Assembly: GCF_001885075.1 (NCBI RefSeq)
Contig: NZ_MODU01000004.1
Coordinates: 1,116,001-1,180,000, forward strand
From: Alteromonas sp. V450
Lineage (GTDB): Bacteria; Pseudomonadota; Gammaproteobacteria; Enterobacterales; Alteromonadaceae
Direction: 5' to 3'
DNA length: 64,000 nucleotides
Under the pieces are notes generated by a model. It was not told where the DNA came from. It ran no database searches and worked only from the letters and a program-made list of their open reading frames with translations. This document shows positions 28,221 to 36,731 of the stretch, piece after piece (positions within the stretch are counted from its first letter, which is position 1; each line of letters begins with the position of its first letter). A program made the translations under genes and the position numbers.

Positions 28221-29528
28221 CTAAAGCCATTTGCGCATAAAATGCCCGTTGGGGTCGTAAATTTGCGTCTGTTTTTGCAAGTTAAATTGACGATGCCCTC
28301 TTGGATCACTGCCAACACCAGCCAAATATAACCAGTTTCCCCAATTACTCCCCACATCAAAATCAAGCAATTGACTTTCAAACCAAGCAGCTCCATACCG
28401 CCAGTCTTGCCTGAGTTCATGCACAAAACAGCTGGCTACAAGTTGTCTTCCTCTGTTTGACATATAACCGGTCTCAGCCAGCTGGCGCATACAGGCATCT
28501 ACAATAGGGTAGCCTGTTTTTCCTTCACACCAATTGTCGAAGGTTTGCTGGTCAAAAGTTGTATTTGGCCGTTTACCTTGAATACCGGTAAATTTAAACC
28601 ACTTGCTACCGTACTTACACTGCAACCAATGGAAAAACTCCCGCCACAGCAACTCAAAATAAATCCAATAAGTAGATTCATTTTTCTCAACGGTATCTTC
28701 AAATTGCTTTACTTTCTGCATCACTTCACGCACCGACAAACAACCATTGGCTAACCATGGCGATAACTTCGTGCTGTCTTCCCATGTATCAAGTGCGTTT
28801 CGAGTTTCTTTGTATGTGCGCGCGGCTTGCCACTCAAAAAGATAGGTATTTAGGTGCTTAAGTGCCGCCGTTTCTCCTCCAACAAATCTATCGGGCAACT
28901 GAGCTTTAGACAACGCTGGCAGAGATAAACAACAAGAATCTTTAACCGTTAGTTCAAACGGTTTCGCATTTAAAACGATGTTGCCAATGGGGGGAATAGG
29001 CTCGCAGTGTTTTTCTACTTTGCGACGAAAAGGACTAAAAACATCCGGCATGTCTTTCAGTTCAAAAGGTAAATCTTTTTCATCAAATAATGTAAAACTA
29101 GACTTTTCAATGATATTGAGTGCCGGGAAAAAACGTTTTAACGAATTAATTTGGCCAGTTTCATAATAACCACAGTGTCGACTAATGCCCAAATGCGTAA
29201 AGTCCCCACTTTGCAAAATGCGGGTCAAAATCTCTGCTGTATCGCCCTTAAGCACATGTAAACAGTGACCTAGTTTTTGCATATTGTCAGCTAAATCGGA
29301 AAGGCTCTCTGTCAAAAACGTGCGTCTATGCGTGGCCATTGGCTGCAAGTTAAACTTGTTCGGTAAATAGTGGCCTTCATCAAATATATAAATAAATGAG
29401 ACTTCATCAACTTGGCTGCAGAGCGCTTCAATTGCTGGTTGGTCGTGCAGTCTTAGGTCGTGGCGGAACCAAAATAATCCACGCGAGACCGCGTCGTTCT
29501 CTTTTTTACTAATAGATTGATTTTTCAT
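28221..29528 (-). CDS. Cry-DASH cryptochrome
   Basis: A 435-residue cryptochrome of the DASH class, flavoproteins that repair CPD in single-stranded or looped DNA and may signal light. Supporting segments are GLFWFRHDLRLHDQPA at the start, the DASH-type YWIYFELLWREFFHW, the DWCEGKTGYP-like NWCEGKTGYPIVDACMRQL, DVGSNWGNWLYLAGVG and SDPRGHRQFNLQKQTQIYDPNG. The protein stops soon after MRKWL, near the usual C-terminus. ATG at 29528 is preferred over an upstream in-frame TTG. It is divergent from the CPD photolyase over about 110 bases. Confidence 0.9.
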   Translation of the reverse strand: MKNQSISKKENDAVSRGLFWFRHDLRLHDQPAIEALCSQVDEVSFIYIFDEGHYLPNKFNLQPMATHRRTFLTESLSDLADNMQKLGHCLHVLKGDTAEILTRILQSGDFTHLGISRHCGYYETGQINSLKRFFPALNIIEKSSFTLFDEKDLPFELKDMPDVFSPFRRKVEKHCEPIPPIGNIVLNAKPFELTVKDSCCLSLPALSKAQLPDRFVGGETAALKHLNTYLFEWQAARTYKETRNALDTWEDSTKLSPWLANGCLSVREVMQKVKQFEDTVEKNESTYWIYFELLWREFFHWLQCKYGSKWFKFTGIQGKRPNTTFDQQTFDNWCEGKTGYPIVDACMRQLAETGYMSNRGRQLVASCFVHELRQDWRYGAAWFESQLLDFDVGSNWGNWLYLAGVGSDPRGHRQFNLQKQTQIYDPNGHFMRKWL

Positions 29529-29638
29529 ACTAAACAAAGCACTTTTTTATTTTTTTAACGGATCCCGAATGTAGGCTCCTACGTAGTACAGGTATTACGA
29601 AAAATGTACCTTTTTGGCGCATAGTTAGAGGAAAAAAA
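29529..29638. promoter_or_regulatory. Divergent control region between Cry-DASH and CPD photolyase
   Basis: This 110-base region must drive both halves of the photolyase island. It contains the inverted repeat GTAGG-CT-CCTAC at 29571-29582, followed by a further TACGTAGTAC stretch. The CPD photolyase has a good ribosome site, AGAGGAAA. No known LitR/CarH or LexA operator is confidently recognised. Confidence 0.5.
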
Positions 29639-31063
29639 GTGACTGTCCCTGTTAGTATCATGTGGTTTAGGCAAGACTTAAGGGTTAAAGATAACCCAGC
29701 ACTTAATGCAGCTTGCGACATGGGTAAAATCATCCCCATTTACATTCTTGATGAGACGACTCCCGATGGAAGAAAAAAAGGTGGAGCCAGCAAATGGTGG
29801 CTACATCATTCACTTTCAGCATTGAACGAAAGACTTAATGGGCATTTACAAATTTTTGTAGGTGATCCTCAGCAAATTATTTTTCAGTTAATGGAAGACT
29901 TTGACGCCAAAGCAGTATTTTGGAATCGTTGTTACGAGCCATGGCAAGTTAATCGTGATAAAGCATTGAAAAAATCATTGGTAAACGAAGGCTACGAAGT
30001 GAAGAGCTTCAATGGAAGTTTATTATGGGAACCAATGAAGGTGCTGAAAAAAGACGGCACACCGTACAGAGTATTTACCCCTTACTATCGCAAAGGCTGT
30101 TTGCAAATTGAGGAACCGCGTTATCCTAAATCACCACCTGCGCGCATCACTTATGCAGATGTTGAGAACAAGGGGAAAGGGCTTGACGCGTTAAAACTGC
30201 TACCTACAATTGCTTGGGACTCTACTATTGCGCAACAGTGGAAACCAGGCGAAGAGGGGGCAGCCGATAATCTTGAGCAGTTCATTGATAACGCCGCCCG
30301 CTCTTACAAAGACGATCGTGACATCCCATCTATCAAAGGTACCTCCCGCTTGTCACCACATTTACACTTTGGCGAGGTTTCCCCTAATCAAGTGTGGTTT
30401 GCCATAAAGGGGAAGTTTGGCAACACCGAAGATAAAAGTATTGATACTTATTTGAGTGAGCTCGGTTGGCGAGAGTTTAGCTATTATTTACTGTTCCATT
30501 TCCCAACACTTCCAAATAAAAACTTCAACGACAAGTTCGACAAGTTTCCGTGGCGCCAAAGTGCAAAAGACTTAAACGCTTGGCAAACAGGAAAAACGGG
30601 TATTCCGATTGTTGACGCCGGCATGCGTGAATTGTGGCAAACAGGCTACATGCACAACAGAGTTCGAATGATTGTGGGCTCATTTTTAGTTAAGAACTTA
30701 TTAATAAGCTGGCATGAAGGAGAGAGATGGTTTTGGGACACGCTGTTAGATGCTGATTTGGCAAGCAATAGCGCTAGCTGGCAATGGGTTGCTGGTTCAG
30801 GCGCTGACGCAGCGCCATATTTTCGAATATTCAATCCACTTCTACAGGGTGAAAAGTTTGATAAGAAAGGCAGTTATGTTCGTAAGTATTGCCCGGAACT
30901 GGAAAAACTATCAGACAAATATATTCATAAGCCATGGGAAGCACCTAACGCAATATTAAAAGACGCTAACATTGAGCTTGGAAAAGATTATCCAAAGCCA
31001 ATTGTGGATTTAAAAGCATCACGTCAGCGTGCACTGGATGCTTTTCAACAGATAAAAGAGTAG
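29639..31063 (+). CDS. phrB: Deoxyribodipyrimidine (CPD) photolyase
   Basis: A 474-residue light-driven repair enzyme that splits cyclobutane pyrimidine dimers using reduced FAD and an antenna cofactor. The beginning SIMWFRQDLRVKDNPAL and RVFTPYYRK belong to the antenna domain. FAD and substrate motifs are SRLSPHLHFGEVSPNQVW, ELGWREFSYYLL, TGIPIVDAGMRELWQTGYMHNR and, with the dimer-binding tryptophans present, SWQWVAGSGADAAPYFRIFN. The GTG start at 29639 has a strong AGAGGAAA site. It lies four bases before the (6-4) photolyase gene, so they form an operon. Class I versus III cannot be settled by eye. Confidence 0.94.
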   Translation: MTVPVSIMWFRQDLRVKDNPALNAACDMGKIIPIYILDETTPDGRKKGGASKWWLHHSLSALNERLNGHLQIFVGDPQQIIFQLMEDFDAKAVFWNRCYEPWQVNRDKALKKSLVNEGYEVKSFNGSLLWEPMKVLKKDGTPYRVFTPYYRKGCLQIEEPRYPKSPPARITYADVENKGKGLDALKLLPTIAWDSTIAQQWKPGEEGAADNLEQFIDNAARSYKDDRDIPSIKGTSRLSPHLHFGEVSPNQVWFAIKGKFGNTEDKSIDTYLSELGWREFSYYLLFHFPTLPNKNFNDKFDKFPWRQSAKDLNAWQTGKTGIPIVDAGMRELWQTGYMHNRVRMIVGSFLVKNLLISWHEGERWFWDTLLDADLASNSASWQWVAGSGADAAPYFRIFNPLLQGEKFDKKGSYVRKYCPELEKLSDKYIHKPWEAPNAILKDANIELGKDYPKPIVDLKASRQRALDAFQQIKE

Positions 31064-31066
31064 GGT

Positions 31067-32605
31067 ATGGCAACACTGATTTTAGTTTTAGGCGACCAGC
31101 TTACCGAGACGTTGCCCGCTATTGCCGATGCTGTGAAAAGCGAAGATACCATTTTAATGGCCGAAGTTCGTGAGGAAGCGACTTACGTAAAACATCATAA
31201 AAAGAAGATAGCGTTTTTATTTAGTGCTATGCGTCATTTTGCCAAAGCACTAAAAAATAAAAGCTTTAACGTTCGCTACGTTGAATATTTAGACAGCGAT
31301 AATAAAGGAGACTTACTCGCCCAAGTTAAACACGAAATTAGTGAAAACGATTATGATGCCGTAAAGGTAACCATACCGGGGGAGTACCGCTTGCTGAAAA
31401 GTATGGAGCAATGGGAAAATGTGCTCGGCCTTCCCGTCACGTTATGCGATGACAATCGCTTTCTATCTACGCCGCAAGAATTTTCAGACTGGGCAGAAGG
31501 TAAAAAACAGCTTCGTATGGAGTTCTTTTACCGTGAAATGCGTCGCAAGCATAACGTACTTATGGACGGAAAAAACCCTATTGGTGGAAAGTGGAATTAC
31601 GATGCTCAAAATCGAGAGTCGATGCCAGAAAACCACAAGGTACCAAAGCACACGACGTTCAGCACTGATGACATTACGTCAGATGTTATTGAGCTAGTAA
31701 AACGAGAATTCGCTGATCATTTTGGTGACTTGAATGACTTCCATTTTGCTGTAACGCGAGAACACGCGCTTAGCGTTTTGAACACTTTCATTGAAGAAAG
31801 GCTGCCGAATTTTGGCCAATACCAAGACGCAATGGTAGAAGGCAAGCCTTGGCTTTATCACTCTCACATCGCGTTCTACTTGAATTGTGGCCTACTTACT
31901 CCTAAAGAAGCAATTCAAGCAGCGGAACACGCTTACCATGCTGGGCAAGTTCCACTCAATTCTGCCGAGGGGTTCATTCGTCAAATTCTAGGGTGGCGCG
32001 AGTACGTAAGAGGTTTTTATTGGCACTTCATGCCAAACTTAAAGACAGATAATTACTTTAACAATAGCCGGGCGTTACCTTCTTTTTTTTGGGATGCACA
32101 GACCAACATGAACTGTATGCGTCAATGCATAAAAGAGACCCAGCAAAATGCTTATGCTCACCACATACAGCGGCTAATGGTAATTGGGAACTTTAGTTTG
32201 CTTACGGAGCTTAGCCCAGATGAGGTGCAAGCGTGGTATTTGCTTGTTTACGCTGATGCCTATGAATGGGTAGAGCTGCCAAACGTTGCTGGTATGATTT
32301 TATATAGTGACGGCGGTAATCTTGCCAGCAAGCCCTATGTCGCAAGCGGCAGCTACATTAATAAGATGAGTAATTATTGCAAAAACTGTGGTTACCAAGT
32401 TTCTAAAAAAACAGGTCCAAAAGCTTGTCCATTTAACTACTTATATTGGCATTTTATTGATAAACATAGAGAAAAACTTAGCAATAATCACCGTATGGCC
32501 ATGATTTATAAAACCTACGGCCGAATGAAAGAAGAAAATATAGAAGCCATGAAGCAGGACGCCACTATATTTCTGACTAAATTGTCGAAAAATGAAGAAG
32601 TCTGA
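31067..32605 (+). CDS. Iron-sulfur (6-4) photolyase (FeS-BCP, PhrB-type)
   Basis: A 512-residue member of the iron-sulfur bacterial cryptochrome/photolyase group, which repairs (6-4) photoproducts using FAD, a lumazine antenna and a [4Fe-4S] cluster. The four cluster cysteines fall at C350, C438, C441 and C454, the positions recalled for Agrobacterium PhrB, and the paired histidines needed for (6-4) repair are at H365-H366 ([14 protein letters not shown]). The N-terminus [10 protein letters not shown] is typical of the group. It follows phrB by three bases. Its end overlaps the DUF2256 gene by 14 bases. Confidence 0.94.
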   Translation: MATLILVLGDQLTETLPAIADAVKSEDTILMAEVREEATYVKHHKKKIAFLFSAMRHFAKALKNKSFNVRYVEYLDSDNKGDLLAQVKHEISENDYDAVKVTIPGEYRLLKSMEQWENVLGLPVTLCDDNRFLSTPQEFSDWAEGKKQLRMEFFYREMRRKHNVLMDGKNPIGGKWNYDAQNRESMPENHKVPKHTTFSTDDITSDVIELVKREFADHFGDLNDFHFAVTREHALSVLNTFIEERLPNFGQYQDAMVEGKPWLYHSHIAFYLNCGLLTPKEAIQAAEHAYHAGQVPLNSAEGFIRQILGWREYVRGFYWHFMPNLKTDNYFNNSRALPSFFWDAQTNMNCMRQCIKETQQNAYAHHIQRLMVIGNFSLLTELSPDEVQAWYLLVYADAYEWVELPNVAGMILYSDGGNLASKPYVASGSYINKMSNYCKNCGYQVSKKTGPKACPFNYLYWHFIDKHREKLSNNHRMAMIYKTYGRMKEENIEAMKQDATIFLTKLSKNEEV

Positions 32606-32741
32606 TTTACCTACAAAGATGTGTCCGGTCTGTGAAAGACCGTTTACTTGGCGAAAAAAATGGGAAAAGAACTGGGAAAACGTGCGCTATTGTTCAAAGC
32701 GGTGCGCTAGCAACAAACATAAAGCGGTAACGATCAGATAG
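32592..32741 (+). CDS. DUF2256 small zinc-ribbon protein
   Basis: A 49-residue protein, [20 protein letters not shown] as its first 20 residues, then basic residues with [15 protein letters not shown]. Four cysteines as CxxC and C-x3-C form a predicted zinc ribbon. DUF2256 genes commonly neighbour FeS-type photolyases (from memory), which supports a shared role, but no function is known. It begins 14 bases inside the (6-4) photolyase gene in another frame, so translation is probably coupled. Too short for common size cut-offs. Confidence 0.88.
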   Translation: MKKSDLPTKMCPVCERPFTWRKKWEKNWENVRYCSKRCASNKHKAVTIR

Positions 32742-32969
32742 TTTTCGCATTAATTAAGTACCTGGATTTATTTATACCGTTTTTTGGCGAAATACACATC
32801 TTCATTACAAGCACTGTTTACCCAGTAGGAAGAATTCTTCGTTGATAATACTTAGAATACTTAGTGACGACTTAAGTCAAAGATAATAAGCATCAACATC
32901 ACACTTCGGAAAATAAACATTTACGGCATTTACTACGTAAAATTAGTATAGACCAACAAGGAGTGTGAT

Positions 32970-34268
32970 GTGGAAGCCCCAATAACCGCTGACAAACTAC
33001 GTTTTCTTATTTACAGCATTAAAGAAAAACTATGGATAAAACCACTCGGGTTTTGCCTTCTATCTATTCTCGTTGTTTTTCTCGCCAAAGTAGCCGACGG
33101 AACATCGCTCGCAAAGCATATACCGCAGATAAAGCCTGACTCTGTAGAGACGCTGCTATCAATTATGGCGTCTAGTATGATGGTGATTGCCACATTCTCA
33201 GCAGGCACCATGGTTAACGCATATGCATCTGCAAGTCAGTCATCAACGCCGCGCTCGTTAAGCCTTATTATATCGGACGATGTATCACAAAACGCGCTTT
33301 CTGTATTTATAGGCGCATTCATTTACAGTGCAGTTGCACTAACTGCAATGACACAAGCCTTTTTCGATGAGGCTGGGTTATTCATTTTATTTTGTTTAAC
33401 CTGCTTGGCTTTTACAGTAGTGATATTAACGTTTATTCGATGGGTAGATAGCGTGGCTCGATTAGGGCGTGTAGGTTCTACCGTATTAAAAGTAGAAAAA
33501 GCAACGCAACGAGCAATCGAAAAACGCATTAGCTCGCCTTGCTTAGGCGCTGTGCCTTCAACGGCAATATCGCAAACTAAAATTAAAGAGCAGGGGGCTT
33601 ATCCGGTATTTAGTCAGCGAGTAGGGTATATACAACTCATTGATATAGCGCGAATTCAGCAATGGGCCAGTGAACATACTGCATTTGTTAACGTAAACAT
33701 GCTACCAGGAGAATTTGTCACTCCCGATAAAGTGCTTGCCTACGTAAATAAAAAAGATGATTTAGAAGGTATTGAAAAGGCATATACCATATCGGAGGAG
33801 CGCTCATTTGAAGCAGATCCACGCTTTGGGTTTGTTGTATTAGCCGAAATTGCCTCACGTGCTCTTTCATCAGCAATAAACGATCATGGTACAGCCATCA
33901 GCATTATCAGTAGTGTAACGAGACTATTACTGTTGTGGAAAACGTCAGAATGTAAACAAGAAGATGAACAATTAAATAAGAATGAGAATTATCAGTACGA
34001 TCGCGTTTCGGTCCCCGAGATTTCTATATATGACTTGTTTGATGACGCCTACACTAGTATTAGTCGTGACGGTGCAGCGAATATAGAGGTAGCTATACAT
34101 ATTCAAAAATCGCTGAATGCCATTACTAATTGTTTCGACAAAGATAGTGAATTCAAAGACTCCGCAGCAACGTTTGCGAAACAAAGCTTTGAACGAAGTA
34201 AGCAAGCATTGGTGTTTTCTGACGACGTCGATAGGCTAAAAAAATCTTATAATCCAAGTTCTGGTTAA
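32970..34268 (+). CDS. DUF2254 family membrane protein
   Basis: A 432-residue inner-membrane protein of the DUF2254 family. Four membrane segments are seen in the first 170 residues (near 20-40, 60-85, 105-125 and 135-155), followed by a soluble region. Family traits are SIMASSMMVIATFSAGTMVNAYASASQSSTPRSL and FGFVVLAEIASRALSSAINDHGTA. Function unknown. The GTG at 32970 has an AAGGAG site seven bases upstream; an overlapping ATG at 32968 leads to a stop after five codons. Transcribed alone, before the Spo0M-like gene. Confidence 0.82.
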   Translation: MEAPITADKLRFLIYSIKEKLWIKPLGFCLLSILVVFLAKVADGTSLAKHIPQIKPDSVETLLSIMASSMMVIATFSAGTMVNAYASASQSSTPRSLSLIISDDVSQNALSVFIGAFIYSAVALTAMTQAFFDEAGLFILFCLTCLAFTVVILTFIRWVDSVARLGRVGSTVLKVEKATQRAIEKRISSPCLGAVPSTAISQTKIKEQGAYPVFSQRVGYIQLIDIARIQQWASEHTAFVNVNMLPGEFVTPDKVLAYVNKKDDLEGIEKAYTISEERSFEADPRFGFVVLAEIASRALSSAINDHGTAISIISSVTRLLLLWKTSECKQEDEQLNKNENYQYDRVSVPEISIYDLFDDAYTSISRDGAANIEVAIHIQKSLNAITNCFDKDSEFKDSAATFAKQSFERSKQALVFSDDVDRLKKSYNPSSG

Positions 34269-34321
34269 TGATTGTTTACAAAGTGATAGTTGTGTTTTGT
34301 GCGCAGCGTTAATATGTTTAA

Positions 34322-34341
34322 TCCTTTGTATAATCAAAGGA
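34322..34341. promoter_or_regulatory. Palindrome with -10 box in its loop, upstream of spo0M-like gene
   Basis: TCCTTTG and CAAAGGA flank exactly TATAAT, and the right arm also supplies the AAGGA ribosome site eight bases before the ATG. The TATAAT would be a perfect -10, but the start would leave almost no leader, so the element may instead be an mRNA hairpin that hides the ribosome site. Confidence 0.4.
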
Positions 34342-34348
34342 ACGACAC

Positions 34349-35101
34349 ATGCTAAAGCAAATTTTGGCCAGCGTAGGGATCGGTAAGGCTAAAGTCGATA
34401 CTCTTTTAGTTACGGACAAATTAAAGGCCGGACAGCCGTTTGACATTGAAGTTGTCATTCAAGGTGGAGACGTCGAGCAACAACTTCAGGGACTAGAATT
34501 TGCTATTATGGCAAACGCTAAAACTGAAGCCGTCCTTGGCGAAAGTGAAGTTGAATACAACAAGAGTGTGATCCTACAAAGCTGGAAACAAACATTTAGT
34601 TTATCGATACAGCCAGGTGAAACCGTGACTAAACAGTTCACCTTAGATTTACACCCAGAAGTCCCAGCAACGAATCTATTTGGTCACCGAATCGGCAAGG
34701 TATGGTTACAAACAGGGTTAGATATTAAGTCAGGTTTAGATGCTAGCGATAAGGATGGTCTCATAATAGATCCATCTGAAACTCAATTAGCAGTTTTACA
34801 ATTCGTTTCTGACAGTGGATACAGCTTATTCAAATCCGATATTGAATTTGGCCGAGTTCAAGCACATGACTTCATATCACATCTACCTTGTTATCAAGAA
34901 TATGAGTTCAAGCCACAATCCCGTGGTTTATTTGGAGCCCGAGAGTTAGAAGTTACATTTGTCGATAATGGCAACGAAACCGGCGTATTGATTGAAGTTG
35001 ACCGTGCTTTTTTAGGCGATGGCTACAGAAGTACCGCTATACCAAATAGCTGTAAGACCGCAGAGTCAGTTCGTCCTTATATCGAACCGCTTTTGGGTTA
35101 A
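34349..35101 (+). CDS. Spo0M-like (arrestin-fold) protein
   Basis: A 250-residue protein of the sporulation-control Spo0M family. Family features are the leading KQILASVGIGKAKVDTLL, the GxxFDIEVVIQGGDVEQQ segment, LHPEVPATN, and the late FKPQSRGLFGARELEVTF. Spo0M of Bacillus has an arrestin-like fold and affects sporulation and cell organisation; this organism is not expected to form spores, so the role differs and is unknown. Preceded by the TATAAT-containing palindrome. A hairpin follows at 35111-35148. Confidence 0.86.
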   Translation: MLKQILASVGIGKAKVDTLLVTDKLKAGQPFDIEVVIQGGDVEQQLQGLEFAIMANAKTEAVLGESEVEYNKSVILQSWKQTFSLSIQPGETVTKQFTLDLHPEVPATNLFGHRIGKVWLQTGLDIKSGLDASDKDGLIIDPSETQLAVLQFVSDSGYSLFKSDIEFGRVQAHDFISHLPCYQEYEFKPQSRGLFGARELEVTFVDNGNETGVLIEVDRAFLGDGYRSTAIPNSCKTAESVRPYIEPLLG

Positions 35102-35110
35102 ATGGTTTGT

Positions 35111-35148
35111 AAAGGGCCGTACAGATTATTGTCTTAAAACGGCTCTTT
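35111..35148 (+). terminator. Terminator-like hairpin after spo0M-like gene
   Basis: AAAGGGCCGT pairs with ACGGCTCTTT (one G-T pair) around an 18-base loop, nine bases after the stop. There is no long T-run, so efficiency is doubtful. Confidence 0.5.
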
Positions 35149-35394
35149 GTACTCGTTGATTCTAAAATCATTGTTAATTTATACAGGTCAATTAACCAAT
35201 CTCTAAAGAACCATATTTTAAGAAAACCACGATGGTTTTGATATTTAAAATATCTTGCACAGCAGCTGAATTATCCGTGGCTTAATTAAATTTTAAACTA
35301 TAGGCCATTCTTTTAAATTTATAAACTAAAGAGGCAACCACACGTAAGACGAAAAGATAACGTCTAAACACAAGAAAAAGGTCAATTTAATAAC

Positions 35395-35465
35395 CGCGTC
35401 CTACGTGAATGAAATTAAAAAATCAGGGGTATCATGCTGCAGATTTCACGTAGCGTACGATTCAA
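35395..35465. repeat. Imperfect palindromic repeat, copy A
   Basis: Arms CTACGTGAA (35401-35409) and TTCACGTAG (35445-35453) are perfectly complementary, with a 35-base loop. It shares the right-hand block TGCAGATTTCACGTAGCG and the internal GGTATC with copy B 940 bases downstream. Confidence 0.8.
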
Positions 35466-36334
35466 TTTTCTACGTTTATTAAGACATAACCAAATCAAAT
35501 CATCTTATCGGTTTTAAATTAAAAGCACCGACGCAAGTGCAATGTGCACGCACAATCCCGAAACCAAATGTTGAACTAACACAGCATCCACGCATAAAAG
35601 TCTGTAAGTAATCACAGCCAACAAACTAAGCAAATAAAGCGGCATCATCGCCCTAATCGTCCATATACTTAATTACGCATAATGTATATTATGTTAAATA
35701 GACAATGTTATTTGCTTGTCAAGGTCGTGGAAGATGTAAATGACGCTAATTAATAACTCACCTATTTAACTAGTTTAAGTGATTTAAAGATGTGGAGCTG
35801 TTACGTTTATGTGGTTTTAATAAAGTGTGTTGTAAATGGTTGCTTTCACTCTATTTCTTCTAATTAATTACTTTAGCTTTTTAACATCAATAGATAACTA
35901 ATCTATTGTTTAAAAACGTGCTTTTTATAGGTATTCGTTTTGATTAAATAGCTAATTATAGTCCCAGTGATTTACTGCAAAATCAAAGAATGAGTTAATA
36001 AGGAAATATAATTTCAGGTTTGATGCTATTTTGGTATTTAACAGTTCATCGAAATTCACAAAGTATTCTAGGAAATTGAGATACGCCTATTGCTTTGGTC
36101 TGGATAAGCAAATCTTGCCGATAAGCTTAAGCCGAATTTTCTGCGCTGTCTTCAACGCGTTAACAGATAATTATGAAACAATTGGCTACTATCCCTATCT
36201 AATAAATACTAACGGTAGTTTTCGACATGTAGAACAAAGTCTTTGTTATTTACCCGAACTGCTTAGTTAGCGGAAAAAAACCTTGCTGCAAGCCATAGCG
36301 CATGCAACTTCAGAATATTTCGCTCATTTTTTAG

Positions 36335-36405
36335 GCGCCGCTACGTAAATTCTAGTTGAGAATTAAGGTATCTACCTTGCAGATTTCACGTAGCGCGCGA
36401 TTATG
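36335..36405. repeat. Imperfect palindromic repeat, copy B
   Basis: Arms GCTACGTAAAT and ATTTCACGTAGC pair with one bulged C. The two arms keep the same 40-base offset as in copy A, and the right-hand block TGCAGATTTCACGTAGCG is identical. Same orientation as copy A. Confidence 0.8.
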
Positions 36406-36463
36406 AAATTGCTAATAGTGCTTTGCAATCTTCGTAAAAGTCTAATCACACTACGCAACTTTT

Positions 36464-36493
36464 GGTTTAAGTTTAGGTTTAGGTTTAAGTTTA
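36464..36493. repeat. Short hexamer array (RGTTTA x5)
   Basis: Five tandem hexamers of GGTTTA or AGTTTA. A short microsatellite-like run in non-coding DNA. Confidence 0.85.
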
Positions 36494-36611
36494 GCTTTTG
36501 CGTGTAAGTAACAATGATGAATTACATACTTAACTGTTTATATATACAGTGCCGTGCTAAAGTAGATACACATTAATAATGCATTAAATTTGCTTGTAAA
36601 GGCAGATAGCT

Positions 36612-36659
36612 TTGAATATTCACGCATGATAATTACAGTTATCATGCGTGAATATTCAA
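36612..36659. repeat. Perfect 21-bp inverted repeat upstream of the recombinase
   Basis: The left arm (36612-36632, beginning TTGAATATTCACG) and right arm (36639-36659) are fully complementary over 21 bases with the six-base loop TTACAG. It ends 72 bases before the recombinase ATG. No T-run follows on either strand, so it is not a simple terminator; it could be a recombinase binding site, an operator or a cruciform. Confidence 0.9.
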
Positions 36660-36731
36660 GTATATCAATACTTTACATCAATTTAGCTAATCTAGCATAA
36701 TACTTCAAAAATGTAATCATCAGGTTATTCT

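Larger units (their letters stand above)
35149..36731. other. 1.6 kb AT-rich stretch without a convincing gene
   Basis: All six frames are broken by stops. The longest frame (36031-36270, 79 codons) needs a TTG start, has no internal Met and no ribosome site. The stretch holds two matching imperfect palindromes (35395-35465 and 36335-36405), a GTTTA-type hexamer array (36464-36493), and a perfect 21-bp inverted repeat (36612-36659) just before a tyrosine recombinase gene. It looks like the eroded or recombination-active flank of a mobile element. Confidence 0.7.

Noticed and set aside
28202-28426. 74-codon minus-strand frame at the end of Cry-DASH
   Set aside because: It is another frame of the Cry-DASH coding sequence.
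36031-36270. 79-codon open frame between the two palindromes
   Set aside because: Needs a TTG start, has no internal Met, no ribosome site and no recognisable motif; probably chance in AT-rich DNA.
35395-36405. Integron attC sites
   Set aside because: The palindromes lack the GTTRRRY/RYYYAAC cores and the recombinase lacks the IntI-specific insert, so an integron cassette array is not supported.
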